From Pezizomycotina sp. ARF18 (lineage: Eukaryota > Ascomycota): a stretch of DNA of 64,000 bases. Each line of letters begins with the position of its first letter. Within the stretch, counting starts at the first letter, position 1. The translations under genes and the position numbers were made by a program. A model generated the notes under the pieces. The model made no database searches, was not told the DNA's origin, and saw only the letters and a program-made list of their open reading frames with translations. The stretch lies in NCBI GenBank assembly GCA_002224055.1, contig AZLU01000082.1, positions 1 through 64,000 on the forward strand, written 5' to 3'. Below, one piece after another: positions 37,899 through 50,575 of this stretch.

Positions 37899-38957
37899 GA
37901 CGGAACACCTTATCAAATCTTACCGGTTAAATTATCTCGAGACAGAAAAACACGCCGATGCGTCCATTAACGTTTCAATCTTCCAGAATATAATAATAAT
38001 TAGTACTCAAAATTGTTTATATTATAATCCGTATAATATTGTCGATATATACCTTATTCCCCCTCGTCTCGTAAAATATCTCTTTTATATGTAAAAAAAA
38101 AAAAAAAAAAAAAAGGTCGCTTGCATTCGTTAAGGCGACAAAAAGATATTTTCCGTCCATTGCGTCTTTTTGCTCTTTCCCTCAATGCACGAGCATGATG
38201 CACGTTTTAATCATTAATTAACATCAACTTTACATACAATTCCGCGAAACTTACCTTGTTGATAACGGACGATTGAGGCCGAATAGAAAAAAAAAGCAAT
38301 ATATCTCTACTATAGCATTTACAAAATATTCATATAATGCTATCTAATGCTAACCTACGTAACTTGTACCTTTTTTGCTCAAAAACAAGGGACCTCGACA
38401 AATCCACCTACTCCGCCCTAGACTACGTCGTCGAAACTTGCCACGCAAAAGGCGCTTTCCGTCTATCGCAATGAGATAGACTCGGACATTGAACCCTTTC
38501 TGGTCCTGGCCGCCGACACCGTCATCGTCTCGCACCTCGGCGCCGTCATCGAAAAGCCGCTGAGCAGAGCCCACCACATCACCATGCTGAAGGAGCTGCG
38601 GGACAGCGCCCCGCACCGCGTCTTTACCGCCGTCGTCGCCGTGTCGCCGTACGAAGACGGACGGCACCCTGGCTACGCGATGGAAACGCACGTGGAGGAA
38701 ACCGTCGTGAAGTTCGATTCCCAGGTAACCGACGAGCTGATCGAAAGCTACGTGAAGACGGGCGAAGGGGACGATAAGGCGGGCGGCTACGGCATCAAGG
38801 GTTAGGTACGATACTGGTGGAGAGCATAACGGGGAGCTTCGATAACGTCGTCGGTTTACCCTTGAGGGGCACGTTGAAGTGTATCGAAAAGGTTGTGCTT
38901 CCGGATGAAGAGCTCCAAGGTGAAGGCGCAGGAGTTGACTCGGACCTGATGCCGTGA
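37528..38957 (+). CDS. Maf-like nucleotide pyrophosphatase
   Basis: Maf/HAM1-fold enzyme expected to hydrolyse non-canonical or modified nucleotides to monophosphates. The start at 37528 gives MFSWLSGSTPSVALTAEK, a fungal N-terminal extension. One extra A near 37705 shifts the frame into NVLHGKRVILASASPRRRQL, LAQIGLSDVEIIPSDFKE, which carries the diagnostic SASPRR motif. A long intron follows, about 570 bp from 37821, holding a T23/A20 fold-back. The second exon reads DLDKSTYSALDYVVETCHAK, then ALSVYRNEIDSD, VLAADTVIVSHLGAVIEKPL (the catalytic AADT), ALKEL-like MLKELRDSAPHRVFTAVVAV and GDDKAGGYGIKG. After one frame change it continues ITGSFDNVVGLPL and ends at 38957. Only three or four indels. 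Confidence 0.93.
37855..37897. repeat. T23/A20 fold-back inside the Maf-like gene intron
   Basis: Twenty-three T directly followed by twenty A. It falls in the long first intron of the Maf-like gene, about 35 bases after the donor. Confidence 0.9.
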
Positions 38958-39994
38958 ATAATACCTCGGAATGGTTACAAGCTCGATGTTGAGATATATA
39001 TATATTTGGGAGGGGAACTGATTTCCAAGTTTATTCTCATATCCGAATATTTTATTGGTTATTCTATTCATTTATTCATTTTTTTTTTCTCTTTACCGAG
39101 AAGGTTGGCGAAAGGCGTTTGTTTCTTCCGGTCCTTCTTGATAGAAGATCTGATGACAATCAATTACTAATGATTATGATAAATCTTAGCACAGCACAAT
39201 CTATATTCGTTTCTTTTTTTTTTTCTGCTTTTTTTTTCTCGCTATCTGTTGTTGAGATTGAGTAGACTATAGAGTCGTTCGATTAGCTAACATGAAGAAC
39301 TAAAAGTCGAGAAAAAAAAAAAAAAAGGCTCGTTGACGAGCCAGTTCAAGAATGTAGTATTGGCGGAAAAAAATTGTAACACAACAAAGTAAAGGAAAAC
39401 ATTGATGAATCTGACTGATTATGCCTCTCTTCTATCGTGCAAATTGTGTGGGGGATGGGCGAAATAATGCTGGGTTGATGTCGATATTGAAAAAAGTGTA
39501 TGACAAGTACATAGGAAATAGTTGAGAGAGGAACCATACAGAATACACACTACTGTAATGACTGAAATGCTGGGGGGTATATAGAAACTGCAAGTGCGCG
39601 ATGCCGTTGAAACAAATATTGGAAAAACCTCTAGGCAACCTATCAAAATGGAATGCAACTTGAGAGTAACGAAGTATTATAGCGTGGAGCAGGACGAAAC
39701 CAACATATAAGATTCAAAAGGACCGGGAAAGATAAACCAGAGAAGAAATTTGCAACTATGGGACAAAGAAAAGGGTAAAAGAAGAAAAACTCCTGAAAAC
39801 AGTCGTCGAAACCGTAAATTACAATTCTATAGTAGGGTGGTGTAACAAAGGAGAATATGAGAGGGACGAGGAGATGCGATATCAACGATGAAGGGAGCGA
39901 AAAAAGAGCATTATAAATGTATATGTGAGTCGACATAAACCGCTAAAAAAAGGTTAAAGCAAGAACAAAGGAAATGAAAAGAGCGTATATAGGT
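38958..39994. other. Convergent 3' intergenic region
   Basis: About 1 kb between the stops of the Maf-like gene (+) and the bHLH gene (-). It has T-runs near 39080, 39218 and 39230 and an A14 tract near 39312. No coding motif was recognised. Confidence 0.5.
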
Positions 39995-40948
39995 TCATCT
40001 TGGTATCATGTCTTTTGGAACCTCGCCGCCTAGATCTTGTACGCGCTGAAGTAGCCGTTTCCGTTCATCCAGAACATTTCTTATGTAGTCCACAGCTAAG
40101 ACGAGAGAATGTCAGTAAAAAGCTTTTATATATGAAAAAAAAAAAAAAAAAAAACCCAAGGCAAATCCTCGTTAGAAACTTACACTTCTTCAGGACTATA
40201 CTTTCACTCCTGCCTTGCCCTTCTAATCCGGGCACTATCTCCGTGAGCCGGTCGAAACCTTCGCGTATTGCCATCCTACGCTTTTGTTCAGAAGCAATAT
40301 GGTTTGTCTTCTTCTCTTGCTCCGTTAACCTCGGCCTCTCTGAACTCTTCTCCGGATTCGACGACGACCGCCTTCCGCTGTTGCCACTGTTCGACCCGCT
40401 TCCCTCCTACCTTCCTCGCTCTCCGGGCTGTCTCCTGAGTCGGTATCCCTCCTCCGCCGTTTGTGCGCCGGTGGTGATGTTCTTTGGAACTCTTCCTTAA
40501 ACTGTATTCCATTTTCGGACCCGTGGGAAAACGAGTGTGGACGCTGCCTCATGCCGTGCGACATTGTGTCGTCCAGCTGCGACGACTCTTGGAACCTGTT
40601 GGGACCCTGCTCAGCATGCCGGGCTGCGGCCGGCCAACATTTTGGTTTGAATACCTCCTCGAAGGCGGACGACTACCGCTGCTGCTCCATGATGGAGGTA
40701 GTGGGGGTTGCTGCCGGCGCTGCTATGGCTGGACGGATACGAGGAAGGACGATAGCAGGGTGGGGCGGTATAGGTGGGAAGGATCCATGCTGTGGCGATT
40801 GCACCGATTCCCGTATTGTGGACACCGACCTGCCCTGCCCCAGGCTCATATCTATCCAATCGCCGAGGCCCACATCTGTAAAGTGTTGCTGAGGTGCGAA
40901 TGCGCCGGAGCTGTAATAGTACGGATAATAATGAGTTTGGTACTCCAT
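39995..40948 (-). CDS. bHLH transcription factor (Ino4-like class)
   Basis: Nuclear DNA-binding protein of the basic helix-loop-helix class that binds E-box-like sites as a dimer. The start at 40948 gives MEYQTHYYPYYYSSGAFAPQ, a Tyr/Pro/Gln-rich low-complexity activation-type region, then Pro-rich and Ser-rich sequence. The middle has a charged RRRDTDSGDSPESEEG stretch. The bHLH, in a shifted frame near 40210-40340, reads EKKTNHIASEQK, MAIREGFDRLTEIVPGLEGQ and GRSESIVLKK. After a short intron containing an A-run come YIRNVLDERKRLLQRVQDLG and the C-terminus VPKDMIPR, stop at 39995. The ASEQKRR basic region and the GLEGQGRSE loop are typical of fungal Ino4-like proteins; the exact orthologue and targets are not certain. 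Confidence 0.86.
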
Positions 40949-41913
40949 ACGTTAACGTAAATTGCCCCAACTCTTCTTGTTTCTCTTAATCTGCTAATTG
41001 ATAATTGGGGAAGATATTTATATGTAATGATAGTGAGGGGGTTATATTGTATATGTATGTGTATGTTTATGTGTGTGTGTATGTTATGCATAGGTTTATC
41101 GGTGCTTAGGAGGCAAAAGGTGGTGAAGTTATGGGCAAGGTGGTGAATGAGAGTCGTTGCATCGAATAGAAGTCCAGAAAGAAAAAAAAAAAAGGGGACC
41201 CGAGGGGGGATATACTCTGACGGTGAATCAGCCATTTCTGACGTCTAGTCAAATATAGATGTGCGTGCGCGCTTAAGTTCGAGAAGAGATTGTGGTATCA
41301 GCTGGAGAACGAGGTGATCGAAGCACGTGTGTCTGGGTGTAGTCGAGATGTAAGTATTATATCTGCTCTTGTACCTGCATGCAATACAGAGGCGTACAAA
41401 AACAAACAAAAAAAAAAAACAAAAAGAAAAGAAAAGAAAGAAAAAGAAGAAAGAAAGGGATAAATTAACAACGCTAATGAATTATTTACAGAAAAAAAGA
41501 GAAATCAAGGGAGATATTGCGACTAATTCGAAACATTATACGGTGCGGGGGGTTAAAAGAAACAGTTAAGAAGGTCTGGGGGGAACGGACGTCAGAATAT
41601 GGTGGACGGATCCGAAAAAAGGTATATGGCCGACAAGAGATCGAAGCAGATGGTGTGTGTGCGTGTGTGTGTGCGGACGTAGAAGAGAAGCTTCGTGTGC
41701 TTGCGTATAAACGAATGACTGGCAGAATTGATGTAAGTATCGTACAAGTTAGTATATAATAGTGACTGCGTGTGTCGTATAAGCGTCCTTGTGCGTCGAT
41801 CAAAAAATACGTAGGTCTTAGTTTAGCTTTTTTTTTTTTTTGAGGTAAGAAAGACGGGGACGTAGTGGGTCGGTGATACTCGACGTAAGTAGTGTGATAT
41901 ATTTCGGAAAAGG

Positions 41914-41948
<35 letters not shown>

Positions 41949-44900
41949 GTAGCTGCAGAGATCGCTTGACTAAGGCGGGGGACGAATTCGGCGCGGCTGA
42001 CCCTCGTCACTCACCACAGAAAATTATTTTATTTATTCTAGATGGGTTGGCAAGTTGGGTTGGGGAGTAGTTGCTCACACGCTACTCCTCTTCTACTGCT
42101 AATAATAATACTCAAATGATATATAAGCCTTTTCCTTTTTGTTATATATTTTCCGTCACACCGTACTCTCTGATGTCTTTCTGTCTTGGTACCTCTTTTT
42201 TTTTTTGGTTTGTATACTGTGTCATGGTTAGTGTCGGATTTCGATCTTGAATGAACAAATAATAGGGTAGAAATGACGAGGATATCAGAGATTGTGAACC
42301 GTTCTCTTTCGTCCCTGAGGGAGAGAGCAAGTACGAGAATAATACAAATATCAACTTTAAACCCGGAAGGCCCGAGATGAAGAGGGAGGAATTAATTACT
42401 ATAGAAATTATAATAACTCTCTCTTGCCATTATCCCTCGACGCTCGATTTTTCCCATAGGATTTTTATTTTTATTTATTTTCATCTTTTTTCTTTCTTTC
42501 TTTTTTTATTAACAAGAAGAAAAGAAAGGAAAAGGAAAGGAAAGGGGAGACAGGGGGACCCCAAACGCTTTCCCTATTCTTCCTCTTGTTTTAATATAAG
42601 TAAGTATTCCTGAACAATTTTCATGTGCAACTCGGTGTTTTTTTTTTTTTTTTTTCCTTGTTCGCAGCAAGCAAGTGAAATTTATAAACGACAATCTTCC
42701 TGGCACGAAGAGAGAGGGAATGGAAAAAGGAAAAGAAAAAAAAATGAGAAAAATCCGACATTCGAAGAGGAGATGCACGTAGATTTGTATAGCGCATGTA
42801 CCTTTTCATCATGTATGATCGGGACGATCTACTCAATAGGGTACAGCGACATCTCTGTGGGGAATATTTTTTTAGGGATTCAATTACTGGGTTCGTAATT
42901 CCAGAAGGATACGTAGAGAACGAAAAAAAAGGAAGAGAGAGGGAAAAGGAGGTAGATCTGTAGTCGAAGCTTCCGATGGAAGATCTTGAAACAAGGGGGA
43001 GAAGCCCCACTTACCACCCTCAATCTCAACCCACAATTTAGTTCTCTACTTAAATTCTTTGCGGAGACCCGATACACACAGGAACGATAAATTAATATGC
43101 AAAAAATGGGCAAGTAAACAAAAACTTGTTGGGATTGTTTTATAAGAACTAAAAAAATTATTTTTTTTTAAAAAATACAAGTGAATAATGAGATAGAGAA
43201 GCATGCAACAACGGAGAGGGGAAAGGTGTGACTCGTTTCAAATCAACAATTTATAGCCAGAAAAAAGGTTTAAGCAATCTAATAAGATGTAAATTTTTGA
43301 CGAGATTTCGTACTCTCAAAGCGCTATAGTATACAGCCCAAAAAAAAAAAAACAGGTTAGAAACAAGGTATTATCTTATTTCATTGGATATGCACTTACC
43401 TTCCTTGATCGGTCTTCTTTTGATGAATATAGTTTCTTCTTTCTTTCCCCCTGGTTTGTTCGCTTGTTTCGTTTCGAGCTTTGATGTATACCCGTATATA
43501 TTTCCTTTTATTTTTTCCTTTTCGTTTCCAGCGAGGAAGAGAGGTCTGGAGATTGAATCAATTTGCGAAAATGCAGTGTGAGGTTTAGAGAGAAAAAAAG
43601 GCGGAGGTTTGTATTTTGGTGGAAACCGACTTCAGGAGTCAAACTACCTTCTGCAAAGGAAGGAATGTGCGGTATCTGGCTTGACCGTTACAGAGATTGG
43701 AAAAAAATCAGCAGGGCCACCGCTGGGGGTCTTTTATGCCTATATAGTAATTTTTTCTATCCCTTCTTCTTCTTATTTCAGGAAAGAAAAAGGTAAAAAT
43801 GTGAGAGGAAATGGGAAAGTGGGAAGTGTAGTAGTAAAGGGTAAGAGAGAGAGGAGAGATGCACGCTACTTGCCGAGGACATTATCGCTCGACGATAGCA
43901 TCAAGTAGCAGCTCGTGTGCTAATAATGAAGCAAACCTATTCTAGGCTGTTGTAATTATTGATCATTGACCTTACTGTCAGAGCAGTTAACGATAAAGGA
44001 CATCCTTTCCTTTCGTTCTCTCTCTTTTTCTTTCATTTTTCGTATACCGTGTAATCGAAATTTAATAGAGATTGTGCATATTGTTATTATCGTTAATTTC
44101 GTATTGGTGCTAGAAGGGGAAGCTGTAAGCTCAATAAAGAAAAACGATAATTAGTAGAAATAACTAATTAAAAATTAGCAATTAAAAAAAAAAAAAAAAA
44201 AAAAAGCTTCCCTCAGTAAACGAGCAAAAATTAATCTAAAAATAATGAAAAAAAATTTCATGTTCTCTTCGATAATACTACGATGATGAGAGAAAAGGAT
44301 CGGGGGCAGACTAAGCTGATCAATATCATCACCACTAAATATCAACGATCATCCTCGTTCCTCTAGTTCACCGTTTTTTTTTTCCCTCGATGTTCCTTGA
44401 GATACGTCGGGGACACACCCGTGGTAAAAACGCGGAAGGAACCCTTTTCCTCCTCCATGGAAGACGAAAAAAAAAGGGACCGCTTCCTGATCCACAGGTG
44501 ATGTGTATTATATCTCTTCCACTTTCACTTTCCTCATGCCCCACCGCACGTGCCCTGTTCCAGTACCTTCTTTTCTTCCCTCCCCGTTCACTCCGAGTAC
44601 CGAAAACCTCCGCTACTGCAGTCGTGCAGAATCAAAAGGATTTATCATGAGGCGAGAGTTACACAGCATAAGCAGCTAGACGTAACATGCAGACGGATAT
44701 TGAGAATGTGTACCTTTTTTTTTTCCTTATCGCGGAAAGAGTTATTTTCTTAGACATCTCGAGGCCTAGTAAGCAGTATCTCTGATATCATCTATGTTAC
44801 TAGTTCTCATATCATGGAGAGCTTCATGCTTCTCTTCTCGTAGAAGCTCTCTTTTTTTATCTTTCTCATTTCTTTTCTCTTCCCTCTCTTTTCTTTACTT

Positions 44901-46139
44901 TTTTTTTTTTTTTTTTTTTTTCTGTAGCCGCAGGTAACGGTAGCTCCAACTTCCAAGTGAGAAAATTTGTTTATCGCTGGAGAAGGTACGGGAAACTCCG
45001 AGGGATTTCCTCGAAGAGGAAGAAAGCTCGAGAAATTTTATAACTTAGAGAAGCAGTTTGAAGCTCTCGAAAGACCATGATCCCTGGAGCTGCTGAGAAG
45101 AAGGGAGAAAAAAAAAAAAAAAAAAAAGAGAGAGAGAGAGAGAACATCGTACAAAGGACGATAAAGGCAGAGCTAAACATGAAAAAGATGCCCTTTTCAC
45201 AGAGCAAAGAGCGATATATCATTTATTACATTAAATTCAATGACAGAAAAATATATATATACATAATTCTATTCTACTGCTACCTCAATAGCTATTCACT
45301 CATTTCTAGATTACTGTTACATGTACACGTCGTCGCATCTCGCTCTTGTTTCAAGCCCACCTTACAAACTAGGGAGGAGATATATCTCAATATGACAGCG
45401 CGCTGAGCGTATTTTCTTTACTTCTTTTGGTCCTCCCCGTCCCCTCTCCTCGTTTTCGTCCCACTAGCTGGGTTTAAATATCTAAACGCTTGATGTTTCC
45501 TTTCAGTACTTAGGTACCGTCCCTTTTACCCTTCCGTCATTCCCCGTTCTGCTTTTTTTTTTTTTCGCTTGTCGTATTCCATGTTCGCAAATTTGAACCA
45601 GCTTTGTCGACGTTGCCTGCTCCCTTCTACCGAGAATATGAAGAGATCCTTGTATCGAAGTCGAAGTAAAAGAAAAGTAGGGTTAAAAAAAAAATCACAC
45701 GACTGTCCCTCATCATAGGCTTTTGACTTGAGGTCTGTGGAAAAAACTACGATCCTCGGTATCCTCGGCCTTGGCTGAACTAGCGGCTAAGAAAAAAAGT
45801 GGCTCACGTAAATAAAAGAATGAGAAGAGGCGTAACAACAAGTTTCGAAAGAAGTAAAGCAAATATATGAGTGAAAATCGCGATATCTTGATTGACGATC
45901 ACTGGTTTTAGCTGTTAACGTTAGAGTCGTTTAGTGCTTTGTATTGAGTGCTCCATGAATCCCTGCAAGGCACTCATTAACAGGGAAAAAAAAAAGGTCC
46001 AAAGCCTATTACAGATAGTCCAGTTCTTTTATCTTATTTGATTTTTTTTTTTTCGAACAGTTCTAGATCTGTAATTGCATGGGTTTGTTTATGGGAGGAA
46101 AGAAAGGAAAACGAGCAAATATGTTGCGGAAGGGAGGAT
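40949..46139. other. Five-kilobase gene-poor region
   Basis: No supported gene in about 5.2 kb, the longest such stretch. It probably includes a long 5' leader or promoter of the bHLH gene (TG repeats near 41,040-41,085 and 41,650-41,675). It contains T32 at 41916-41947, T20 near 42640, A22 near 44184, T22 near 44899 and A19-(GA)9 near 45108-45142. The frames present (up to 174 codons at 41486-42010 minus) are dominated by Lys, Phe and Ser from these tracts. Confidence 0.5.
41916..41947. repeat. T32 homopolymer
   Basis: Thirty-two consecutive T in the gene-poor region upstream of the bHLH gene. Confidence 0.95.
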
Positions 46140-48139
46140 CTATTCGTAGCGGTCCTCCAAATCCCCAAACATCTGATACACCTCATCTATTGTCAACTCC
46201 ATGGCCTTCGCAGGGCCACCCCACCACTACTGGCGCGACTAGCAGCAGTAGCGGCAGCCGAGGGAAACAAAGTGTAACCGACACGGTACCGGTCTGCACG
46301 TTCTTGTCCCCTACGACGATAACGTAGTTGTAACCCTGGTTCCTCGCCTGCATGATCTTCTGGCCCAGCGACGTACGTGTGCTCATATTCCGATCGACAT
46401 GGTACGACCTATGGCTCATAGGCCTCGCAACACCTGCACCGTGGGGTTGGTACTCCCAGATAGCCTTGCATGAGTTTCTTCCGCCAAGGCTAAAACTTCC
46501 TCGCTCGACTTGACAGTCACAATGACAGCTTTGGCGCGGGCTAAGCCAGAACGGCCAGCGGCCCTGATAATGCTCGGCCAGTAATGCCATGAACCTTTCT
46601 AGCGAACCGAGGATGGCCCTGTGGATGATTACCGGCGGGACGAGGCTGGTCTCGAATTCCCAATGGCGGCGTACCTTTCCCTCCGAGCCCTGCTGCCCGT
46701 CCTGTTCCTGCTCTCCTTTTTTCTTCATATGAATCTTCGTTTCATCCTCCGTTGCTTCGGGGTTGTTGGGGCTTGCCAACCCTTGCACCTCGAGCTCCGG
46801 GTCTCTGACGTGGTACCCTAGCTCGAACCGAATTGGAAGCTGAAAATCGAGTGGATGGTCGCAGTTTTGGTGCTTTCCTGCCGAGGCTATCCTTCATCAT
46901 GATATCTATTTTTGGACGTAGAACGCTCCATCACCTTCGTTCAACGTCCAGGGCCTTCCCGAGGCGTCGAGGGAAGTCTTCAGGGCTGCCTCGGCTCTTT
47001 CCCAGACGCTCAAGTCCCCAATGTAGTTTTCCGGCCTCGTAGACAGCTCGAGACTGTAATCGTGCAGCTTGAAGACGTTGTAACATTATCCAGAATTGCA
47101 ATTGGGCGGAAATTTCAGAGGCGATCTGCGACGGCCGGCAAAAGATGTGAGCATCATCCTGGTGAAGCGACGGACTCGGGTAAGGCCGGAAAGCTGGCTA
47201 GACCTCTCGTTTCTGCAAGCTCTTACACGATTAGCAAAGATTAGAACCTTCCAGAGGCCATTCGGTATTTGTGGAAAAAACTTGAAACCAGTCCTCATCT
47301 ATAAGTAATGATACATGGTGAGCCTTGATAATACTGGAGGATTTAAATTGCTCAACTATCGTGAAGAGGGAAAGTAACGAAACGGTAGTGTACCTACGTA
47401 TAGGATGGTAAATGAATTCCCGCAACCTCCAAGTTACTGTGCTGTATTCTTGGTGAAAGCTTGCGATTCGGAATGGGGTCGAGGCAAGAAATGGGGTGGG
47501 ACAGTATAGAAAGGCAAAAGAAGTGAAAAGAAGCTAACTACTCAATCCCCTCACCTGTGCAAGCTGCTAAAATCTGCAAGTCTCAAAGGGAGGTCCTGTA
47601 ACTTCTGTTCTTGCTCGCGAACACTAAGCAATGTCCCGGACAATTCATCGGCTTTAATCCGAACGGTTCCTCCTGCCCAACCTCATACACGCCACCCTGG
47701 AACACGTCTTCCCCTCTCGCTCCTCTTCCTTTCACTTCGAACATGTCGTCGTGGGAAATTCTCCAATGGCGCTCTGCTCCCACAGCCTGCGCTTGTATAT
47801 CAGCGGCGTCACGACCTCTTGGTAGCCGTACAGCGTATACTGGGCTCTCATGAACGCAAGGAGCTGTTGAATATCCGCGTACCGTGTGGGAGGAAAAGGC
47901 GAGCCGGGGGAGACGGCATTGGTGGTGTATAACTGTGGACCTTGGCTATCGCAGTGTGGTTGAGGTGTTCGTCTGCACCGGGCCGCGGTGATATTCCCTG
48001 CTGGGGCTTCCCAATACTTTGCTGCTGTGACCTATGTATTGCACACGAGGTGATATATCTCGAGGCTGCCTTGGCGGCGACAGCTTGATTGAGTGCACCT
48101 AGCTGCTGTCGAGGCAGCTCTACAGCTTAGGAAGACCAT
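46140..48139 (-). CDS. MST1: Threonyl-tRNA synthetase, mitochondrial type
   Basis: Class II synthetase that charges tRNA-Thr, probably in mitochondria. The start at 48139 gives [20 protein letters not shown], Arg/Ser/Ala-rich without acidic residues like a matrix presequence. Motif 1 region reads [30 protein letters not shown] and [13 protein letters not shown]. Motif 2 region reads DDMFEVKG, then [20 protein letters not shown] and [16 protein letters not shown]. After an intron come [20 protein letters not shown] and PSQIASEI. Motif 3 is near [20 protein letters not shown] at about 46560-46630. The anticodon-binding domain ends [20 protein letters not shown], then [17 protein letters not shown] and the stop at 46140. 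No N-terminal TGS/editing domains are visible, in line with the short mitochondrial enzyme. Several single-base frame changes are present. Confidence 0.93.
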
Positions 48140-48797
48140 GTCGCCAGCAGATTTTGCCTAGCGTTGCTGGCCACATTGAAGCGTCCTGACGAAAAAAAAA
48201 AAAAATGCTATTGGATAGTTTCTTAGTCGTTTTTGCTTTATAAGAGGTTTATACAGTAAACGCCTTGCTCTTATGACTTATTAACTACCAATGGCTTTTC
48301 CTTTTTTTTTTTTATATATTTTTTCTTTTCTTTTTTGTTCTTAAGTATTTATCCTTTTGTTCTGATAGGGTGCCCCGTCAAAAGCTTATCGATAACAACG
48401 GGCTCAAAAGACGCCCGAGTGGCATTCTGCTACCAACAGTTTCGTCCGTCCTATAGGCGATGAGATGATACGGAAAAAAAAAAAGAGTAGATTAAAAATA
48501 AAATAAAATAAAATAAAAAATAAAAAAAAACAAAATAAAATAATAATCCCCTCCTATTTGCAGTCCATAGCAAAGCGAGGAAGAGGCCATGGCCGGGGAG
48601 GCTCTGGAAAGAAACCCCGAAAGCCCCGCAAACCATGCACAAGGCAGCTTGGCAACGTCATCAAACAGAAGCTAGAAGCAAAGATGATCAGCAAGCGATT
48701 ATATTTGAAACAAAAGCTAGCGATATCAAATGGCAACTTATTATAGTAGTAATTTTTTTTTATTGGTGCTATTATCATTATTGTATTTTATTGGATT

Positions 48798-48828
<31 letters not shown>

Positions 48829-49996
48829 GAATTTACCCGTTTCTCAAGAAAGTCCGGACCAGGTTATGAAATTAATTCCCTTGTATTTTGGTTCATCAAG
48901 TTAGCTACTTGCAAGTTGCATGTTGATCTGACGCGTCAGATATTAGCCAGATTCTAATTTTGTTAACATAGGACGTCAGAACACTGATGTCAGGATTCGT
49001 CGCGTGGTCCCTGTGATTCTTTCACTCGCCCACTGATGAATAATATTGTACTAACTGGACCGCGAACATCAATCGAGTACTATAATAGTGGCAATAGTTT
49101 GGTGTTTGTTGCAGTACTCCTCAGGCAAGCAATAGGCGGCTGTGCATCATCGAGACCAAACTTATAGGTAATTCTTCCTAAGGGTAGTATACGAAAACCG
49201 GAATAGAAAAAAAGGAGGAAAGAAGAAATGGTCTATTCGTTGATACTCTGAATCTTCTAGGAGTACAAAATTTTCTATCCTCGATACAGGATAATCAAAG
49301 GGAGAAGAGACAGGGAAAAAAGAAATCCAATCAAGAAAGAAAGCCCAACACCAAAGAATATACTCTAGCACGTGTGTAACTCAGGAAGAAAAACAATAGA
49401 GCGAAGAGAAGGAAACCGACCAAGGATGTTAAATATACTCTCATTGACGACGCTGTGTGGTGCGTGAGAGGAGAAAGATTAATTCAAGATACTGCTTTGA
49501 GGCGGCTACTGGTCTGGTCAGGTTCGTGATGACTCCCCTGATATATATCCAGCAAAGACGCGTCTTTTCGATAACGAAAGATGACAAAAAGCTAAACAAG
49601 CTTTGAATAAAATTTTCCTTGTAAATTCTTTTACTTTGTTTTTTTGTTTTTGTTTTGTTTTTTTAAACTGTTTTGTTCTTTCTCCATGACACAACACGGG
49701 AAACAATAGCGAGAAACAAATCGAAAACCGGGGTTCTACCTTTTATTAGCAACAAGGAACGAGACGCCAAAAGGATCTTCTGAGGGAAAAGATCTCAGAA
49801 AGCGAAAAAAAAAAAATTTGAAATAAAAGCAATGTTCGAAGCCGGGAGGCATGCATTAAGATTAGTAGGCGTCTATAAGTCTGAGGTATACTGGTTTATG
49901 TCAGAAGAGTCGAATCAAAAAGATAGAAACGTAGAGAAGCGTATTGATACTTGGCGAAGTACGTGGGTTGTAACCTATGAAGCCGGCGAATAGAGT
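48140..49996. other. Intergenic region, no gene recognised
   Basis: About 1.9 kb upstream of the synthetase gene. It contains AAAAT repeats near 48,495-48,545, T28 near 48801-48828 and A/T-rich blocks. A 62-codon basic frame at 48558-48746 has no family signature. Confidence 0.5.
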
Positions 49997-50575
49997 CTAG
50001 CTCGACGCATCACGCACAGCGGTGAATTGCTGAGGAAGATTGTGGAAGCATATGAAATACTTGCGCCCATCACCGACTGAGAGTTTGGCGATCTCCGTCC
50101 TTCGTTGCATCTGGATCGGCAGATGCAGGTAGATCCAGGTCGTCTCGTCGTCGCTCTCGCTTTCGGAAACCTGGATTGATTCGAGCTTCAACAGGTCTCC
50201 AACGTAGGAATATCATCACCAGTAGTGTCCCTGATTTTGTAACCCAGCTGCTCCTCAAACTCCCGGCGCTCCCTTGCAGTTCCCACCAGTTCGCTAGCGA
50301 TTCGATCTCCCGTCAGTCATATCGAGAGCTTTGAAAGCTGGAACAGCTTGTTATGCCACGGCCAGCGCGATAGTCTTGCCCGGACTTTCGGGTTCCTGTA
50401 GTCGAAGCCGGGTAATTCCTCTCGTGTTCAGATCCTTCATTGCCGTAGAAAGACCCAACTTCCTTCTTTAGCTCGCCTACGAGGTTATGGACAGATGATC
50501 CCATGACATGTCGTCCTGGGCTGCGACGCCTGAAGAGGGAGTACACGAGCACTTGTACTGGCTTTTGTTTACCAT
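49997..50575 (-). CDS. Unrecognised small protein gene
   Basis: The minus strand from ATG at 50575 (MVNKSQYKCS) carries protein-like blocks in alternating frames: VHNLVGELKKE (about 50465-50495), LSTAMKDLNTRGITRLRLQE (about 50390-50455), RIASELVGTARERREFEEQL (about 50250-50310) and GYKIRDTTGDDIPTLE. Then either ESIQVSESESDDETT or the overlapping RKRERRRDDLDLPASADPD continues, and a frame ends at 49997. The composition is charged and helical. It could be a small complex subunit, but I do not recognise the family and assign no function. A probable one-base shift near 50200 leaves the C-terminus ambiguous. Confidence 0.5.

Noticed and set aside
40000-40960. Plus-strand frames of 143-166 codons overlapping the bHLH gene
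   Set aside because: They are antisense shadows of the bHLH coding sequence, Cys- and Leu-rich with no motif.
41486-42010. 174-codon minus-strand open frame upstream of the bHLH gene
   Set aside because: Contains a poly-lysine run from the T32 tract and a TG-repeat-derived His/Ala segment; no homology recognised.
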